A DNA stretch of 64,000 nucleotides from Nocardia concava NBRC 100430 (GCF_000308815.1 NZ_BAFX01000124.1:1-64000); one strand, 5' to 3'; positions 50,684-59,906 are shown, counted from the stretch's first letter. Notes: a model not told the origin generated them from the sequence alone. Made by a program: numbers and translations.

Positions 50684-51937
50684 TCAGCGGGCGGCGTGCG
50701 GGGCGCCGATTCCCGGGTCGATGCGGACGGGGCCGGAAGCGGTGGGGGCCAAGGGGAAGTCGAAGATCGCGGTGGGGAGGTAGACGGTGGCGCAGGAGTT
50801 GGGGATGTCGACCACGCCCGAGAAGCGGCCTTCGATGGGGGCGGCGCCCAGGAGTAGGTAGGCCTGTTCGCGGCTGTAGCCGAAGTTGGTGAGGTAGTCG
50901 ATGGCGTGCAGGCAGGCTCGCTCGAAGGCCAATTGCGAGTCCAGGTAACGCTGTTCGCCGTCGAGAGTGACCGAGGTGCCGGAGAAGGCCAGGTACTCGG
51001 AGTAGACGGGGCCTTCGTTGCCGGGCAGGAAGACCGCGTTCTCGGTGACGCCGTAGAGCGTCATGCCGTTCTTGATCAGATCCACCCGCAGGTCGATGAA
51101 GCCGCCCATCTCGATCGCGCCGCAGAAGGTGATCTCACCGTCGCCCTGCGAGAAGTGCAGGTCGCCGACAGACAGGTTCGCGCCCGGCACGAAGACCGGA
51201 TAGAACACGCGGCTGCCGCGGGTGAGGTTCTTGATGTCCTGGTTGCCGCCGTTCTCCCGCGGGGGCGCGGTGCGCGCGGCCTCGGCCGCGGCCCTGGTGA
51301 AGTCGGTGCCGGTGAGGTTGCCGAGGATGGCGTCCCGCGGTTCGGGCGGCAGCGCCAGCGGCGGCACCCGTTCGGGATCGGTGGCGATGAGCGCGGCCTC
51401 GCGGGCGTTCCAGGTACCGAGCAGCCCGGCCGAGGGCGCGGTGCCCATGAGCCCCGGATGCATGATGCCGGTGAACTTCACACCCGGAATGTGCCGGGAG
51501 GTGGTGGTGTGGCCGCTGAAATCCCAGATGGCCTTGTACGCGTCCGGAAAATGCTCGGTGAGAAAGCCGCCGCCGTTGTCGGTCGGGAAGATGCCGGTGT
51601 AACCCCAGCCCTGTCCGGCCAGCGGGCCCGAATCCTCCTGCGGGATGGGCCCGATGTCGAGGATGTCGACGATGAGCAGGTCGCCGGGCTCGGCCCCTTC
51701 CACCGCGAACGGCCCGGACAGGCAGTGCACGGTGGTGAGCGGCGCGTTGAGGACGTCCTCGGCGGAGTCGTCGTTGTGGATGGCGCCGTCGAACCATTCG
51801 CGGACGTGCACGCGGAACTCGGTGCCGGGCGCGACGGTGGCGACCGCCGGGATGTCGGGGTGCCAGCGATTGTGGCCGACGAACTTCTGATCGGCGAACT
51901 TCTTGGTGGAATCGAGCGGGAAGATCAGCTCCGGCAT
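50684..51937 (-). CDS. fmdA: Formamidase/acetamidase
   Basis: A 417-residue FmdA/AmdA family amidase, releasing ammonia from formamide or short amides. Diagnostic stretches are MPELIFPLDSTKKFADQK, VREWFDGAIHNDDSAEDV, GDLLIVDILDIGPIP, HPGLMGTAPS and a late DIPNSCATVYLPTAIFDF. No signal peptide; it is cytosolic. It is followed by an AftB-like gene in the same direction and preceded by an FmdB-type zinc ribbon, with which it forms an operon (18 bases between). Confidence 0.94.
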   Translation of the reverse strand: MPELIFPLDSTKKFADQKFVGHNRWHPDIPAVATVAPGTEFRVHVREWFDGAIHNDDSAEDVLNAPLTTVHCLSGPFAVEGAEPGDLLIVDILDIGPIPQEDSGPLAGQGWGYTGIFPTDNGGGFLTEHFPDAYKAIWDFSGHTTTSRHIPGVKFTGIMHPGLMGTAPSAGLLGTWNAREAALIATDPERVPPLALPPEPRDAILGNLTGTDFTRAAAEAARTAPPRENGGNQDIKNLTRGSRVFYPVFVPGANLSVGDLHFSQGDGEITFCGAIEMGGFIDLRVDLIKNGMTLYGVTENAVFLPGNEGPVYSEYLAFSGTSVTLDGEQRYLDSQLAFERACLHAIDYLTNFGYSREQAYLLLGAAPIEGRFSGVVDIPNSCATVYLPTAIFDFPLAPTASGPVRIDPGIGAPHAAR

Positions 51938-51955
51938 CGGTGCCTCCTCGGGATA

Positions 51956-52234
51956 TCAGGGTCGGGGTAGTTTGCGGTGCAAGGGATTCCGGGTGATGCG
52001 CGCACCTTGCGCGGCGGGCGGACCGGCCACCACCGGCGGTTCGTGCGCGGTGCGCGCGGTGGCGTCGAGCAGCCGCGCGGCGGGCGAGCCGGTATGCAGC
52101 AGTGCGCCTCCGCCGGGTCGGTGGCGGGCCGGCTGTGCGCAGGTCGGGCACGGCTGGGCGTCGGGCACGCCGCTCATCGGATGGGAGTGCACGAAGACAC
52201 CGCAGCTGGGACAGCGGAACTCGTAGTACGGCAC
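51956..52234 (-). CDS. fmdB: FmdB-type zinc ribbon protein
   Basis: A 92-residue protein. The N-terminal zinc ribbon has Cys8, Cys11, Cys29 and Cys32 (YYEFRCPSCGVF and CPTCAQPA), matching the FmdB family found upstream of formamidases and proposed to regulate them. The tail from residue 40 is low-complexity. The promoter region upstream is shared with the NCS1 permease and contains repeated CARATGA half-sites. Confidence 0.88.
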   Translation of the reverse strand: MPYYEFRCPSCGVFVHSHPMSGVPDAQPCPTCAQPARHRPGGGALLHTGSPAARLLDATARTAHEPPVVAGPPAAQGARITRNPLHRKLPRP

Positions 52235-52245
52235 GGGATTACTTT

Positions 52246-52381
52246 CATTTGTAGATATTTCAGATGCCTACTATACGAACGGCCCACCGTCTCCTGGGTG
52301 AAACCGCCGGATTAAGTGCGTGTTACCAGATCCAGCCGGAGTATCCGTCCGGTAAATCTTCAAATGAGTTATATTCATCTG
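52246..52381. promoter_or_regulatory. Cluster of CARATG half-sites between fmdB and the permease
   Basis: Four related half-sites occur in this divergent AT-richer region: CATTTG (52246-52251), CAGATG (52261-52266), CAAATGA (52361-52367) and TCATCTG (52375-52381). The last two form a dyad around GTTATAT. A similar TGAAAATGATTCA dyad lies upstream of the MarR gene at 55313, so the MarR protein is the likely binder. Confidence 0.45.
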
Positions 52382-52456
52382 AAAATATTCACTCTAGGGT
52401 CTGTTCTCGTTGGATTCCGGGGCCGTGTCCGCCCCGACAGCAAGGAGAACGACGCC

Positions 52457-54142
52457 ATGAGCACAACCGCCCCTTGGCAGCGGTTCCAGCAATGGGCCGC
52501 GCGCGACCACATCGAGGACTACTCACTGCGCTACGCGCCCAAGTCCTTCCGCCGCTGGAGCCCGATGGCCTGCGCGGTCGCCGCGCTGGGCGGCATCGCC
52601 TACCTCGCGGACTACTCCATCGGAGCGTCCATCGCCGTCACCCACGGATCGGCGAGCGCGGTCATCGCCATCCTGGTGGCGGCGGCGACCATCTTCCTGA
52701 CCGGCATCCCCATCGCGTACTACGCCGCGAAGTACAACCTGGACATGGATCTGCTCACGCGCGGAGCGGGTTTCGGCTATTTCGGCTCCACGCTGACCAG
52801 CCTCATCTACGCCAGTTTCTGCTTCATCTTCTTCGCCCTGGAGGGCTCGATCATGGCGCAGGCCATGAAGCTGGCCTTCCACATCCCGCTGCCGCTGGGG
52901 TACGTGATCGGGTCGCTGATCATCATTCCCCTTGTGCTGTACGGGATGTCGGCGCTGGCCAAGTTCCAGGTGTGGACGCAGCCGCTGTGGCTGATCCTGT
53001 TCGCGGCGCCGTTGGTGATGATCGCCGTCGGCGATCCGCACGGTTTCGACGGCTTCCTGTCCTGGGCGGGCGACGGCGGCACCGAGCGGGTGACGGCGAT
53101 CGGCGTCGGGGCGGGCGCGGGCGTCGCGCTGTCGCTCATCGCGCAGATCGGTGAGCAGGTGGACTATCTGCGGTTCATGCCGGAGAAGTCGGAGACCCCG
53201 GCGTGGCGGTGGTGGTCGGCGGTGCTGGCGGCCGGACCCGGATGGGTGATTCTCGGTGCGGCCAAGCAGTTGTGCGGCGCGTTCCTGGCGTTCTACGTCG
53301 CGGGACAGGTCGGCTTCACCCGCGCCACCGAGCCCATCGAGGAGTTCCTGGGCGGCTACGGCGCGCTCATCCACAATCACGCGGCGGCGTTGACCATCGC
53401 GACCGTCATGGTGCTGCTGTCCCAGATCAAGATCAATGTCACGAACGCGTACTCCGGCTCGCTGTCCTGGTCCAACTTCTTCAGCCGGGTGCTGCACGTG
53501 CATCCCGGTCGGGTGGTGTGGCTGGCGCTGCACATCGCGATCGCCCTGGCCCTCATGCTCGGCAACATGTTCACCGTGTTGAACACCATCCTGGGCTTCT
53601 ACTCCAACGTGGCCATCGCATGGGTGGGCGCGATCGTGGCGGATCTGGTGATCAACAAGGGCATTCTGAAGATCAGCCCTTCCTACATCGAGTTCAAGCG
53701 CGCCTATCTGTATCCGATCAACCCGGTCGGGTTCGTCTCCATGCTGGCGGGGTCGGCGCTGTCGATCGTGGCCTACTTCGGCGCCTTCGGCCCGTTCCTC
53801 GAGGCCTGGTCCCCGTACCTGGCGCTGGCGGTGGCGGTGGTGCTGACGCCGGTCATCGCGGTGCTCACCGGCGGCAAATACTATCTGGCACGGCCGAATC
53901 CGCTGCGCGAGGAAATCGAGAAGGAACCGCTCTGGGCGGGCCAGACCCTGCTGGACGTGGTGGACGGCAAGCGCTACGAACTGCCGGACATGGTGCACGA
54001 CTGCCCGTTCCACGGCGGCCCGATCTCCTCGCTGACCTGCACGCTCACCAAGAACTGCGAGGAACGCTGCCAGTCGCCCGCCTACACCGATGCGGTGGCG
54101 GCCGCCGATCTGGATCTCACCCCGGCGACCGCACGCGAATAG
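52457..54142 (+). CDS. NCS1-family permease with a Cys-rich tail
   Basis: A 561-residue protein with about twelve TM helices. SLRYAPKSFRRWSP and the following TM1 region are typical of NCS1 cytosine/purine/allantoin permeases; IKINVTNAYSGSLSWSNFF is a strong family signature in TM8. It probably imports an amide or nucleobase-type nitrogen source for the adjacent formamidase. The last 60 residues are unusual: HDCPFHGGPISSLTC and TKNCEERCQSP give four Cys and two His in the cytosol, possibly a metal site. AGGAG precedes ATG 52457. Confidence 0.88.
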   Translation: MSTTAPWQRFQQWAARDHIEDYSLRYAPKSFRRWSPMACAVAALGGIAYLADYSIGASIAVTHGSASAVIAILVAAATIFLTGIPIAYYAAKYNLDMDLLTRGAGFGYFGSTLTSLIYASFCFIFFALEGSIMAQAMKLAFHIPLPLGYVIGSLIIIPLVLYGMSALAKFQVWTQPLWLILFAAPLVMIAVGDPHGFDGFLSWAGDGGTERVTAIGVGAGAGVALSLIAQIGEQVDYLRFMPEKSETPAWRWWSAVLAAGPGWVILGAAKQLCGAFLAFYVAGQVGFTRATEPIEEFLGGYGALIHNHAAALTIATVMVLLSQIKINVTNAYSGSLSWSNFFSRVLHVHPGRVVWLALHIAIALALMLGNMFTVLNTILGFYSNVAIAWVGAIVADLVINKGILKISPSYIEFKRAYLYPINPVGFVSMLAGSALSIVAYFGAFGPFLEAWSPYLALAVAVVLTPVIAVLTGGKYYLARPNPLREEIEKEPLWAGQTLLDVVDGKRYELPDMVHDCPFHGGPISSLTCTLTKNCEERCQSPAYTDAVAAADLDLTPATARE

Positions 54143-54201
54143 CGTTGTACCACAATACTACTCACCCGTCGTGGCGGTCCCGAACGAGCCGGGCCGCCAC
54201 G

Positions 54202-55284
54202 TCAGGCCGTCAGCTCCGCTTGGACATCGAAATGCAGGAGATCCGCGCCCGCGACGTAGACCGGCTGGGTGGTGTGCGTGCCGCGCACCCGGACCTCGCC
54301 CCGCGGGCCGTGATAGGTCACCCGGGAGGCGCTGGACTCGATGGCGCGCAGGTCCAGGCTGCGCGCCCGCTCCACCAGCGATGCGAACAAAAGCAGTCCC
54401 TCGTAACAGGATTCGCCGATATTGCTCAGCGCGGGCGCGAGCGATCCGTAGCGGGCGGCGTAGCGGCTGCCGAAGCTCATCCCGGCGGGCGACACCACGC
54501 TCTCGAAATACCCTGACGCGGTGAACAATCCGTGTGCGCTGTCCGCGCCGCCGGCGTAGAGCACGTCCTCGCCGATCATCATGCTCAGCCGGATGCGGTC
54601 CTCGTCGAACCCGGCGGCCGCGAACGCGCGGTTGAACGCCGCGCAGTCCGCACCCACCATGAACAGCAGCACGCCCTGCGCGGGCGAGTCGGAGATCAGG
54701 GACAGCGCGGTAGAGAAATCCCGGCCGCCCAATGGCACGAAGGCCGAGCCGACCACCTCGATGTCGGTGGTGCCGGCGGCGAATTCAACGGTGGCGCGGG
54801 CTGTTTCGCGCGGCCACACGTAGTCGTTGCCGATCACGCACCAGCGGCGCACCCCCAATTCCCGCCGCAGCCAGCGCAAGGCCGGAAAAAGCTGCTGCTC
54901 GGGGGTCTCGCCGACCATGTAGACGCCGTCGGAGCTCTCGCCGCCCTCGTAGAAGGTGGTGTAGACGTAGGGGACGCGGCCCTCGGTGTGCGGCGTGATG
55001 ACCTTGCGAGCGTTGGACAGATGCCAGCCCACGACCCCGTCGATCAGGCCGCGGCCCACCATCTGCTCGAGCTGCGCGGCCAGCAGCGGCAGCGGCAACC
55101 CGGCATCGACGGGATGCAGCCGCACCCGGCGGTCGAGAATGCCGCCGGCGGCGTTGATGTCGTCGAGGGCAAGATCGGCGCAGGCCTCCGCGGAGGGACC
55201 GAACATCCCGGCCGGGCCGCTCAGCGGCACGACCAGGGCAAGGTCCACCGTGTCACGCGAAGCGCGCAGGTCCCGGATCGACAC
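54202..55284 (-). CDS. AmiC-like cytosolic amide-sensing periplasmic-binding-fold protein
   Basis: A 360-residue type I periplasmic-binding-fold protein (ALVVPLSGPAGMFGPSAEACADLALDDINAAGG) of the amide/urea group. It has no signal peptide, so it should be cytosolic like AmiC, which senses amides and controls the anti-terminator AmiR. Signatures include IGNDYVWPRE and GGRDFSTALS. The start at GTG 55284 is chosen because GGTGGTG precedes it; ATG 55326 would overlap the MarR operator. It is divergent from the MarR gene. No AmiR-type partner is visible in the window. Confidence 0.77.
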   Translation of the reverse strand: MSIRDLRASRDTVDLALVVPLSGPAGMFGPSAEACADLALDDINAAGGILDRRVRLHPVDAGLPLPLLAAQLEQMVGRGLIDGVVGWHLSNARKVITPHTEGRVPYVYTTFYEGGESSDGVYMVGETPEQQLFPALRWLRRELGVRRWCVIGNDYVWPRETARATVEFAAGTTDIEVVGSAFVPLGGRDFSTALSLISDSPAQGVLLFMVGADCAAFNRAFAAAGFDEDRIRLSMMIGEDVLYAGGADSAHGLFTASGYFESVVSPAGMSFGSRYAARYGSLAPALSNIGESCYEGLLLFASLVERARSLDLRAIESSASRVTYHGPRGEVRVRGTHTTQPVYVAGADLLHFDVQAELTA

Positions 55285-55312
55285 GGGCACCACCACCCGT
55301 AGTGCTTGCAAG

Positions 55313-55325
55313 TGAAAATGATTCA
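55313..55325. promoter_or_regulatory. MarR operator candidate
   Basis: TGAAAATGATTCA is a dyad TGAA-N5-TTCA in the short region between the AmiC-like and MarR genes, overlapping where both promoters must be. Related half-sites occur upstream of fmdB and the permease. Confidence 0.5.
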
Positions 55326-55347
55326 TACGGCGCTGTACAGTGCTGGG

Positions 55348-55788
55348 GTGGACGATAGCACCGCTCTGGCCGCCCTGGACGATCTGACCCGCCTCGTGCG
55401 GCGGGCGTCACAGGAATTGGACCGGGCCATCGCCACCTGTCTCGGCGAATCATCCGTCGGCCGTTGGCATGTCCTGAACGCCGTCGCCGAGTCGGAGGGC
55501 CTGTCGATGTCCCAGCTGGTCGACGTCACCCTGCTCAACTCGGCGACACTCACCCGGCTGATCGACGCGATGATCGCCGACAACCTGGTGCTGCGCAAGG
55601 TGGATGCCGCCGACCGCCGCCGCGTCCTGGTCTACCCCACCCGCCGCGGCCTGCTCACCCGCAAGGTCATGTCCGAGGCCCTGACCACCGCGGGCCTCAC
55701 CCGCCTCGTCGCCGGCACCGCTCCGTTGACGAAATCCCTGACGGCCCTGGTGGATCGAATCGCGGTCACCGAGCCCGCCCCGCTCTGA
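55348..55788 (+). CDS. MarR family regulator
   Basis: A 146-residue winged-helix regulator from GTG 55348: LDDLTRLVRRASQELDRAI, then the HTH LSMSQLVDVTLLNSATLTRLIDAM and wing DNLVLRKVDAADRRRVLVYPT. Divergent from the AmiC-like gene with a dyad between. It probably represses the amide module at 50.7-55.3 kb. The ligand is not known. Confidence 0.85.
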   Translation: MDDSTALAALDDLTRLVRRASQELDRAIATCLGESSVGRWHVLNAVAESEGLSMSQLVDVTLLNSATLTRLIDAMIADNLVLRKVDAADRRRVLVYPTRRGLLTRKVMSEALTTAGLTRLVAGTAPLTKSLTALVDRIAVTEPAPL

Positions 55789-55800
55789 CCGTCGGCCGGA

Positions 55801-56724
55801 TCAGCGGTAGGGGCGGTCGCCGAGGATGGCGGCGCGTTCCATTACGCGGCGCTGGGGGAAGTAGTCGTTGACGGCGTAGTGCTGGGTGGCGCGGTTGTCC
55901 CAGAAGGCGATCGAGCCTGCGGCCCAATGGAATCGGACCTGATACTCCGGGGTGCGGGCGTGCAGGAAGAGCTGGCGCAGGAGGGCTTCGCTCTCGTCGG
56001 TCTCCAGGCCGACGATGTGGGTGGTGAAGACGGCGTTGACGAACAGGGTCTTGCGGCCGGTGCGGGGGTGGGTACGCACGACGGGGTGGGCGACGGGCGG
56101 GAATTCGGCTTGGCGGCGGGCGAGTTCGTCGGCGTCGAGGAAGCGGCCGAACGGCAGGGTGAAGTCGTGCACCGCGTCCAGGCCGTCGATGCGCGCCTTC
56201 AGGTCGTCGGGCAGGTTGTCGTAGGCGGCGGCCATGTCCGCGAACAGGGTGTCGCCGCCGGCCGCGGGGACCTCGATGGCGCGCAGCACCGAGCCGAGCG
56301 CGGGGCGCTCGCGCCAGGTGACGTCGGTGTGCCAGGCGTTCTCGACGCCGGGATTGTCGGCGTCCTTGGCGAAGCGGACGATCTCGGGGACGTCGCCCTG
56401 CGGCAGGAACGGGTGCACCTCGAGTTCGCCCCACAGCCGCGCGAAGTCGCGGTGCTGCGCCCCGGTGAGGTGCTGGTCGCGGAAGAACAGCACCTTCCAC
56501 TCCAACAGCGCGCGGTCGAGTTCGGCGAACAGTTCCGGGCCGACCGGCTCGCGCAGGTCGATGCCGGAGATCTCCGCGCCGATCAGGTTGGTTTGCGGTG
56601 TGAGAGTGAAGAGTTCGTAGGGCGCGCTGTCGGCGCCGCCGGGCAGCCGGTGCAGGGTGCGCGGTCCGGCGGCCAGGGAGCGGCCGGTCAGCAGGTCGCC
56701 GAGGGTGGCGTAGGAGGCGGTCAT
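55801..56724 (-). CDS. TauD/TfdA-type Fe(II)/2-oxoglutarate dioxygenase
   Basis: A 307-residue dioxygenase. The iron ligands are His132 and Asp134 in NAWHTDVTW and the distal His in NRATQHYAVNDY; RRVMERAAI carries the Arg for 2-oxoglutarate. The core ILGxEISGIDLREP is taurine-dioxygenase-like. It releases sulfite from taurine-like sulfonates or oxidises related substrates. Its ATG overlaps the TetR stop by 4 bases, and AAGGA precedes it. Confidence 0.9.
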   Translation of the reverse strand: MTASYATLGDLLTGRSLAAGPRTLHRLPGGADSAPYELFTLTPQTNLIGAEISGIDLREPVGPELFAELDRALLEWKVLFFRDQHLTGAQHRDFARLWGELEVHPFLPQGDVPEIVRFAKDADNPGVENAWHTDVTWRERPALGSVLRAIEVPAAGGDTLFADMAAAYDNLPDDLKARIDGLDAVHDFTLPFGRFLDADELARRQAEFPPVAHPVVRTHPRTGRKTLFVNAVFTTHIVGLETDESEALLRQLFLHARTPEYQVRFHWAAGSIAFWDNRATQHYAVNDYFPQRRVMERAAILGDRPYR

Positions 56725-57371
56725 CGTGATCCTTGTTCTGTCGGTGGATTTCGGGGTGGCCAGGGGTCGGTGAGGATGGCGGTGGCCGCGGCGACGAGCA
56801 CCTCGAGGCCGAGGTCGCCGAGATGCGGTGGCGGATCGGGTTCTTGGAGACGGCGTTCCCGGTCGGCCAGTGCGGTGACGAAAAGCATCGAGACCAGTCG
56901 CATGCGCTCGTCGAAGATCTCGGGGGCGAGACCGTCGAGCGCGCCGCGCAGGCCCGCGACGACGAGCCGGACGCTCTCGGCCTCGGGACGGCGCAGGGTG
57001 TTGACGACCGGATCGAACTGTGGGCGCCACAGGGTTTCGGCGATGAAGCGCAGATACCAGCTGGGTTCGTCGCCGCGATCCGGATCGTGCAGCGTCGCGG
57101 CCAGCGGTTCGACGAGCGCGCGCACCAGTTGCTCGATGCTCGCGTCCGGGCCGAGCGCGCGCAGCCGGGCCAGTCGCTGCGCGTTCACCGTGGTCATCCG
57201 CCACACGTAGATCGCCTCGACCAGCGCCTCCTTGCTGCCGTAGTGATACGCCACCGCCGAGGTATTGCGTTGTCCTGCGGCCACCGCGATCTGCCGCAAC
57301 GACACCGACTCGATGCCGAATTCGGCGAACAGGCGTTCCGCCGCCGCCAGGATCTGCGCTTTCGCCGCCAT
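56721..57371 (-). CDS. TetR family regulator of the dioxygenase operon
   Basis: A 216-residue TetR: ILAAAERLFAEFGIESVSLRQIAVAAGQRNTSAVAYHYGSKEAL. The NTSAVAYHYGSKE turn is typical of the subfamily with a C-terminal TetR_C domain that follows. First gene of the two-gene operon with the dioxygenase (ATGA overlap), so local autoregulation is likely. Divergent from the ammonium transporter. Confidence 0.88.
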   Translation of the reverse strand: MAAKAQILAAAERLFAEFGIESVSLRQIAVAAGQRNTSAVAYHYGSKEALVEAIYVWRMTTVNAQRLARLRALGPDASIEQLVRALVEPLAATLHDPDRGDEPSWYLRFIAETLWRPQFDPVVNTLRRPEAESVRLVVAGLRGALDGLAPEIFDERMRLVSMLFVTALADRERRLQEPDPPPHLGDLGLEVLVAAATAILTDPWPPRNPPTEQGSR

Positions 57372-57570
57372 GCCCCCAAGTTAAAGCGGCTGCGTTAAAC
57401 CGGCCAGGAATTGGTTCACGCAGATCCTTATCCCCGGCGGCGGGCCCGGGCCGCGCGGTCGTACGACCGGCCGCCATCGAATTCACCACCTCGAAACACC
57501 AACGGGCCACTGGGGGAAACAGCATTTTCCGATGCTGTGCGCGAATTCCCGTGGGATATGAGGTACGAGT

Positions 57571-58956
57571 GTGAATTCGGGAGATACCGCGTGGGTGCTG
57601 GCGAGCGCCGCGCTGGTCATGTTGATGACACCGGGGCTGGCGTTCTTCTACGGCGGCATGGTGGGCGGCAAGAGCGTGCTGAACATGCTGATGATGAACT
57701 TCGTCTGTCTGGGCGTCGTGTCGACCCTGTGGCTGTTGTACGGCTACAGCGAGTCGTTCGGCGACGATGCCTTTCAAGGGCTGGTGGGCGACATGTCGCA
57801 CAGCCTGCTGCGCATGACGCAGGGATCGCTGTCCGGCCCTGCGGGACACCAGATTCCGACCATGGCGTTCGTGATGTTCCAGCTCATGTTCGCGGTCATC
57901 ACGACGGCCCTGATCACCGGGGCGATCGCGGGGCGGACCCGATTCTGGAGCTGGGTGGCCTTCACGGTCCTGTGGACGACGGTGGTGTATTTCCCGGTCG
58001 CCCATTGGGTTTTCAGCGCCAGCGGGTTCACCGACACCGACGCGTCCGGCAATTCCACGGAGGTCGGAGGCTGGATCATCAACCGGCTGAAGGCATTCGA
58101 CTTCGCGGGCGGCACGGCGGTGCACATCAACGCGGGTGCGGCCGCGCTCGCGGTGGTGCTGGTGGTCGGCGAGCGGCACGGCTGGCCGCGCAGCATCTCA
58201 CGCCCGCACAACGTTCCGTTCACGCTGCTGGGAGCGTCGCTGCTGTGGTTCGGCTGGTACGGCTTCAATGCCGGATCCGCCTTGACCGCAGGCAATCTCG
58301 CCGCCCTGGCATTCACCAACACCACCATCGCGACGGGCGCGGCCTCGCTGGCGTGGATCGTGGTCGAGCAGCTGCGCGACGGGAAGCCGACCACCATCGG
58401 GGCGTCGTCCGGTGCGGTCGCCGGTCTGGTGGCCATCACGCCCGCCTGCGGTTTCGTGGGGGCCATCGGCGCGCTGTGCATCGGGCTGGTGGCCGGGGTG
58501 TGCTGTGCCCTGGCGGTGAGCCTGAAATACGTCTTCGGCTATGACGATTCGCTGGACGTGGTGGGCGTCCACCTGGTCGGCGGCCTGGTGGGAACGCTGC
58601 TGATCGGGCTGTTCGCCGACGCCTCGGTGAACCCGGCGGGCGGCAACGGCCTGCTCTTCGGCGGCGGTCTCGCCCAGCTCGAACGCCAAGCCGTCGCGGC
58701 CCTGGCCGTGCTGGCCTACTCCTTCCTCGCCACCCTGCTGCTCGCCTGGATCATCCACCGGCTGCTGGGTTTCCGCGTCGACGACGAGGCCGAGGTGAAC
58801 GGCATCGACGAGGCCGAACACGCCGAATCCGCCTACGACACCCACGCTCCCGCGCCCGTGACCGTCACTCCCCCGCAGCCCCGGGTCTCGCCCCAGCGGC
58901 GCCAGCCAACTCCCCCACCGCGGCCCGTCCAGCGATCCCGCGACCAGTACTGGTGA
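57571..58956 (+). CDS. amt: Ammonium transporter Amt
   Basis: A 461-residue channel with eleven TM helices. It shows the N-terminal GDTAWVLASAALVMLMTPGLAFFYGGMV, the periplasmic recruitment site, the first twin-His in GGTAVHINAGAAAL and the second in VVGVHLVGGLVGTLL. It imports ammonium/ammonia. The C-terminus carries a proline-rich tail (TVTPPQPRVSPQRR) not found in most Amt. No glnK or glnD follows, unlike the usual actinobacterial amtB-glnK-glnD operon. GTG start. Lies next to the amide module. Confidence 0.93.
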   Translation: MNSGDTAWVLASAALVMLMTPGLAFFYGGMVGGKSVLNMLMMNFVCLGVVSTLWLLYGYSESFGDDAFQGLVGDMSHSLLRMTQGSLSGPAGHQIPTMAFVMFQLMFAVITTALITGAIAGRTRFWSWVAFTVLWTTVVYFPVAHWVFSASGFTDTDASGNSTEVGGWIINRLKAFDFAGGTAVHINAGAAALAVVLVVGERHGWPRSISRPHNVPFTLLGASLLWFGWYGFNAGSALTAGNLAALAFTNTTIATGAASLAWIVVEQLRDGKPTTIGASSGAVAGLVAITPACGFVGAIGALCIGLVAGVCCALAVSLKYVFGYDDSLDVVGVHLVGGLVGTLLIGLFADASVNPAGGNGLLFGGGLAQLERQAVAALAVLAYSFLATLLLAWIIHRLLGFRVDDEAEVNGIDEAEHAESAYDTHAPAPVTVTPPQPRVSPQRRQPTPPPRPVQRSRDQYW

Positions 58957-58960
58957 GCGG

Positions 58961-59848
58961 TCAGAGCTGCCGGGCGCCCAGTTCGCGGATCACCTCGGCC
59001 ACGGCGCGGATCGGCTCGGATTCGAGTTCGGAGCGCCAGATCAGGGCGTAGGAGATGGGCGGCATATCGGTGACCGGGATGAACCGGATATTGCTCATGC
59101 CCCAGTGCCGGCGCACGTGGCCGGGGAAGATGTGGACGACTTCCCCGGTGCTGATCATGTCGATCAGGTCGTCGGCGTGCAGGGCCGGGCGGCCGCGGTT
59201 CACCGGGTTGCCGCCGGGCGTGATGAACGGCAGGTAGCCGTCCTCCCAGTAGCGGGACCCGAGCGGGGCCATGGCGTGCAGGTACTCGGTGGTCTCCTCC
59301 AGGGTGACCGACTCGCGGTCGGCCAGCGGATGGTCGTCGGCGACGGCGAGGACCCGGGGATCGTGGAACAGCGTGGGCCCGACCACGAAATCGGGCTCGC
59401 GCACCGGCAGCCAGAGCACCACGGCGTCGAACTCGCCGCTGCGCAGCTGCTCGAACGGGTCGGTGTAGTGCATGCGGCGAAGTTTCAACTGCCAGTGGGG
59501 ATGCCGATCCCGGAACTCGTCCCAGAAGACGCGGAACTCGCTGATGTTGAACGGCATCAGGCCCAGCCGCAGCACCGCGGTCTGGCCGCTGGCGGCGAGT
59601 TTGGCGCGGCGCATGCCGTAGGCGAGGCCCTCGTAGTGCGGGAGGAGATCGCTGCGGAGCTGTTCGCCGACGGTGGTGAGGCGGACGCTGCGGTTGGTGC
59701 GCTCGAAGAGCAGGGCGCCGATCTGACGCTCCTGCTTCTTGATCGCCTGGGTGATGCGCGCGGGGGTGACGTGCAGGCGTTCGGCGGTGCGGCCGAAGTG
59801 CAGTTCCTCGGCGAGCGTCAAGAAGATCTCGATGTCGCGCAGTTCCAC
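58961..59848 (-). CDS. LysR family regulator (divergent from the MFS exporter)
   Basis: A 295-residue LysR regulator. HTH at residues 1-60 (MELRDIEIFLTLAEELHFGR, RLHVTPARITQAIKKQERQIG), then a type 2 periplasmic-binding domain. Ends 4 bases after the convergent amt. Divergent from the MFS gene across 143 bases that also contain leader hairpins. Probably activates the exporter. Confidence 0.9.
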   Translation of the reverse strand: MELRDIEIFLTLAEELHFGRTAERLHVTPARITQAIKKQERQIGALLFERTNRSVRLTTVGEQLRSDLLPHYEGLAYGMRRAKLAASGQTAVLRLGLMPFNISEFRVFWDEFRDRHPHWQLKLRRMHYTDPFEQLRSGEFDAVVLWLPVREPDFVVGPTLFHDPRVLAVADDHPLADRESVTLEETTEYLHAMAPLGSRYWEDGYLPFITPGGNPVNRGRPALHADDLIDMISTGEVVHIFPGHVRRHWGMSNIRFIPVTDMPPISYALIWRSELESEPIRAVAEVIRELGARQL

Positions 59849-59906
59849 GAAGTTCCCGTCTCGCTTACTCCGCGGTTAATGCGGCATTGCACTTTTCGTC
59901 GTTGTT

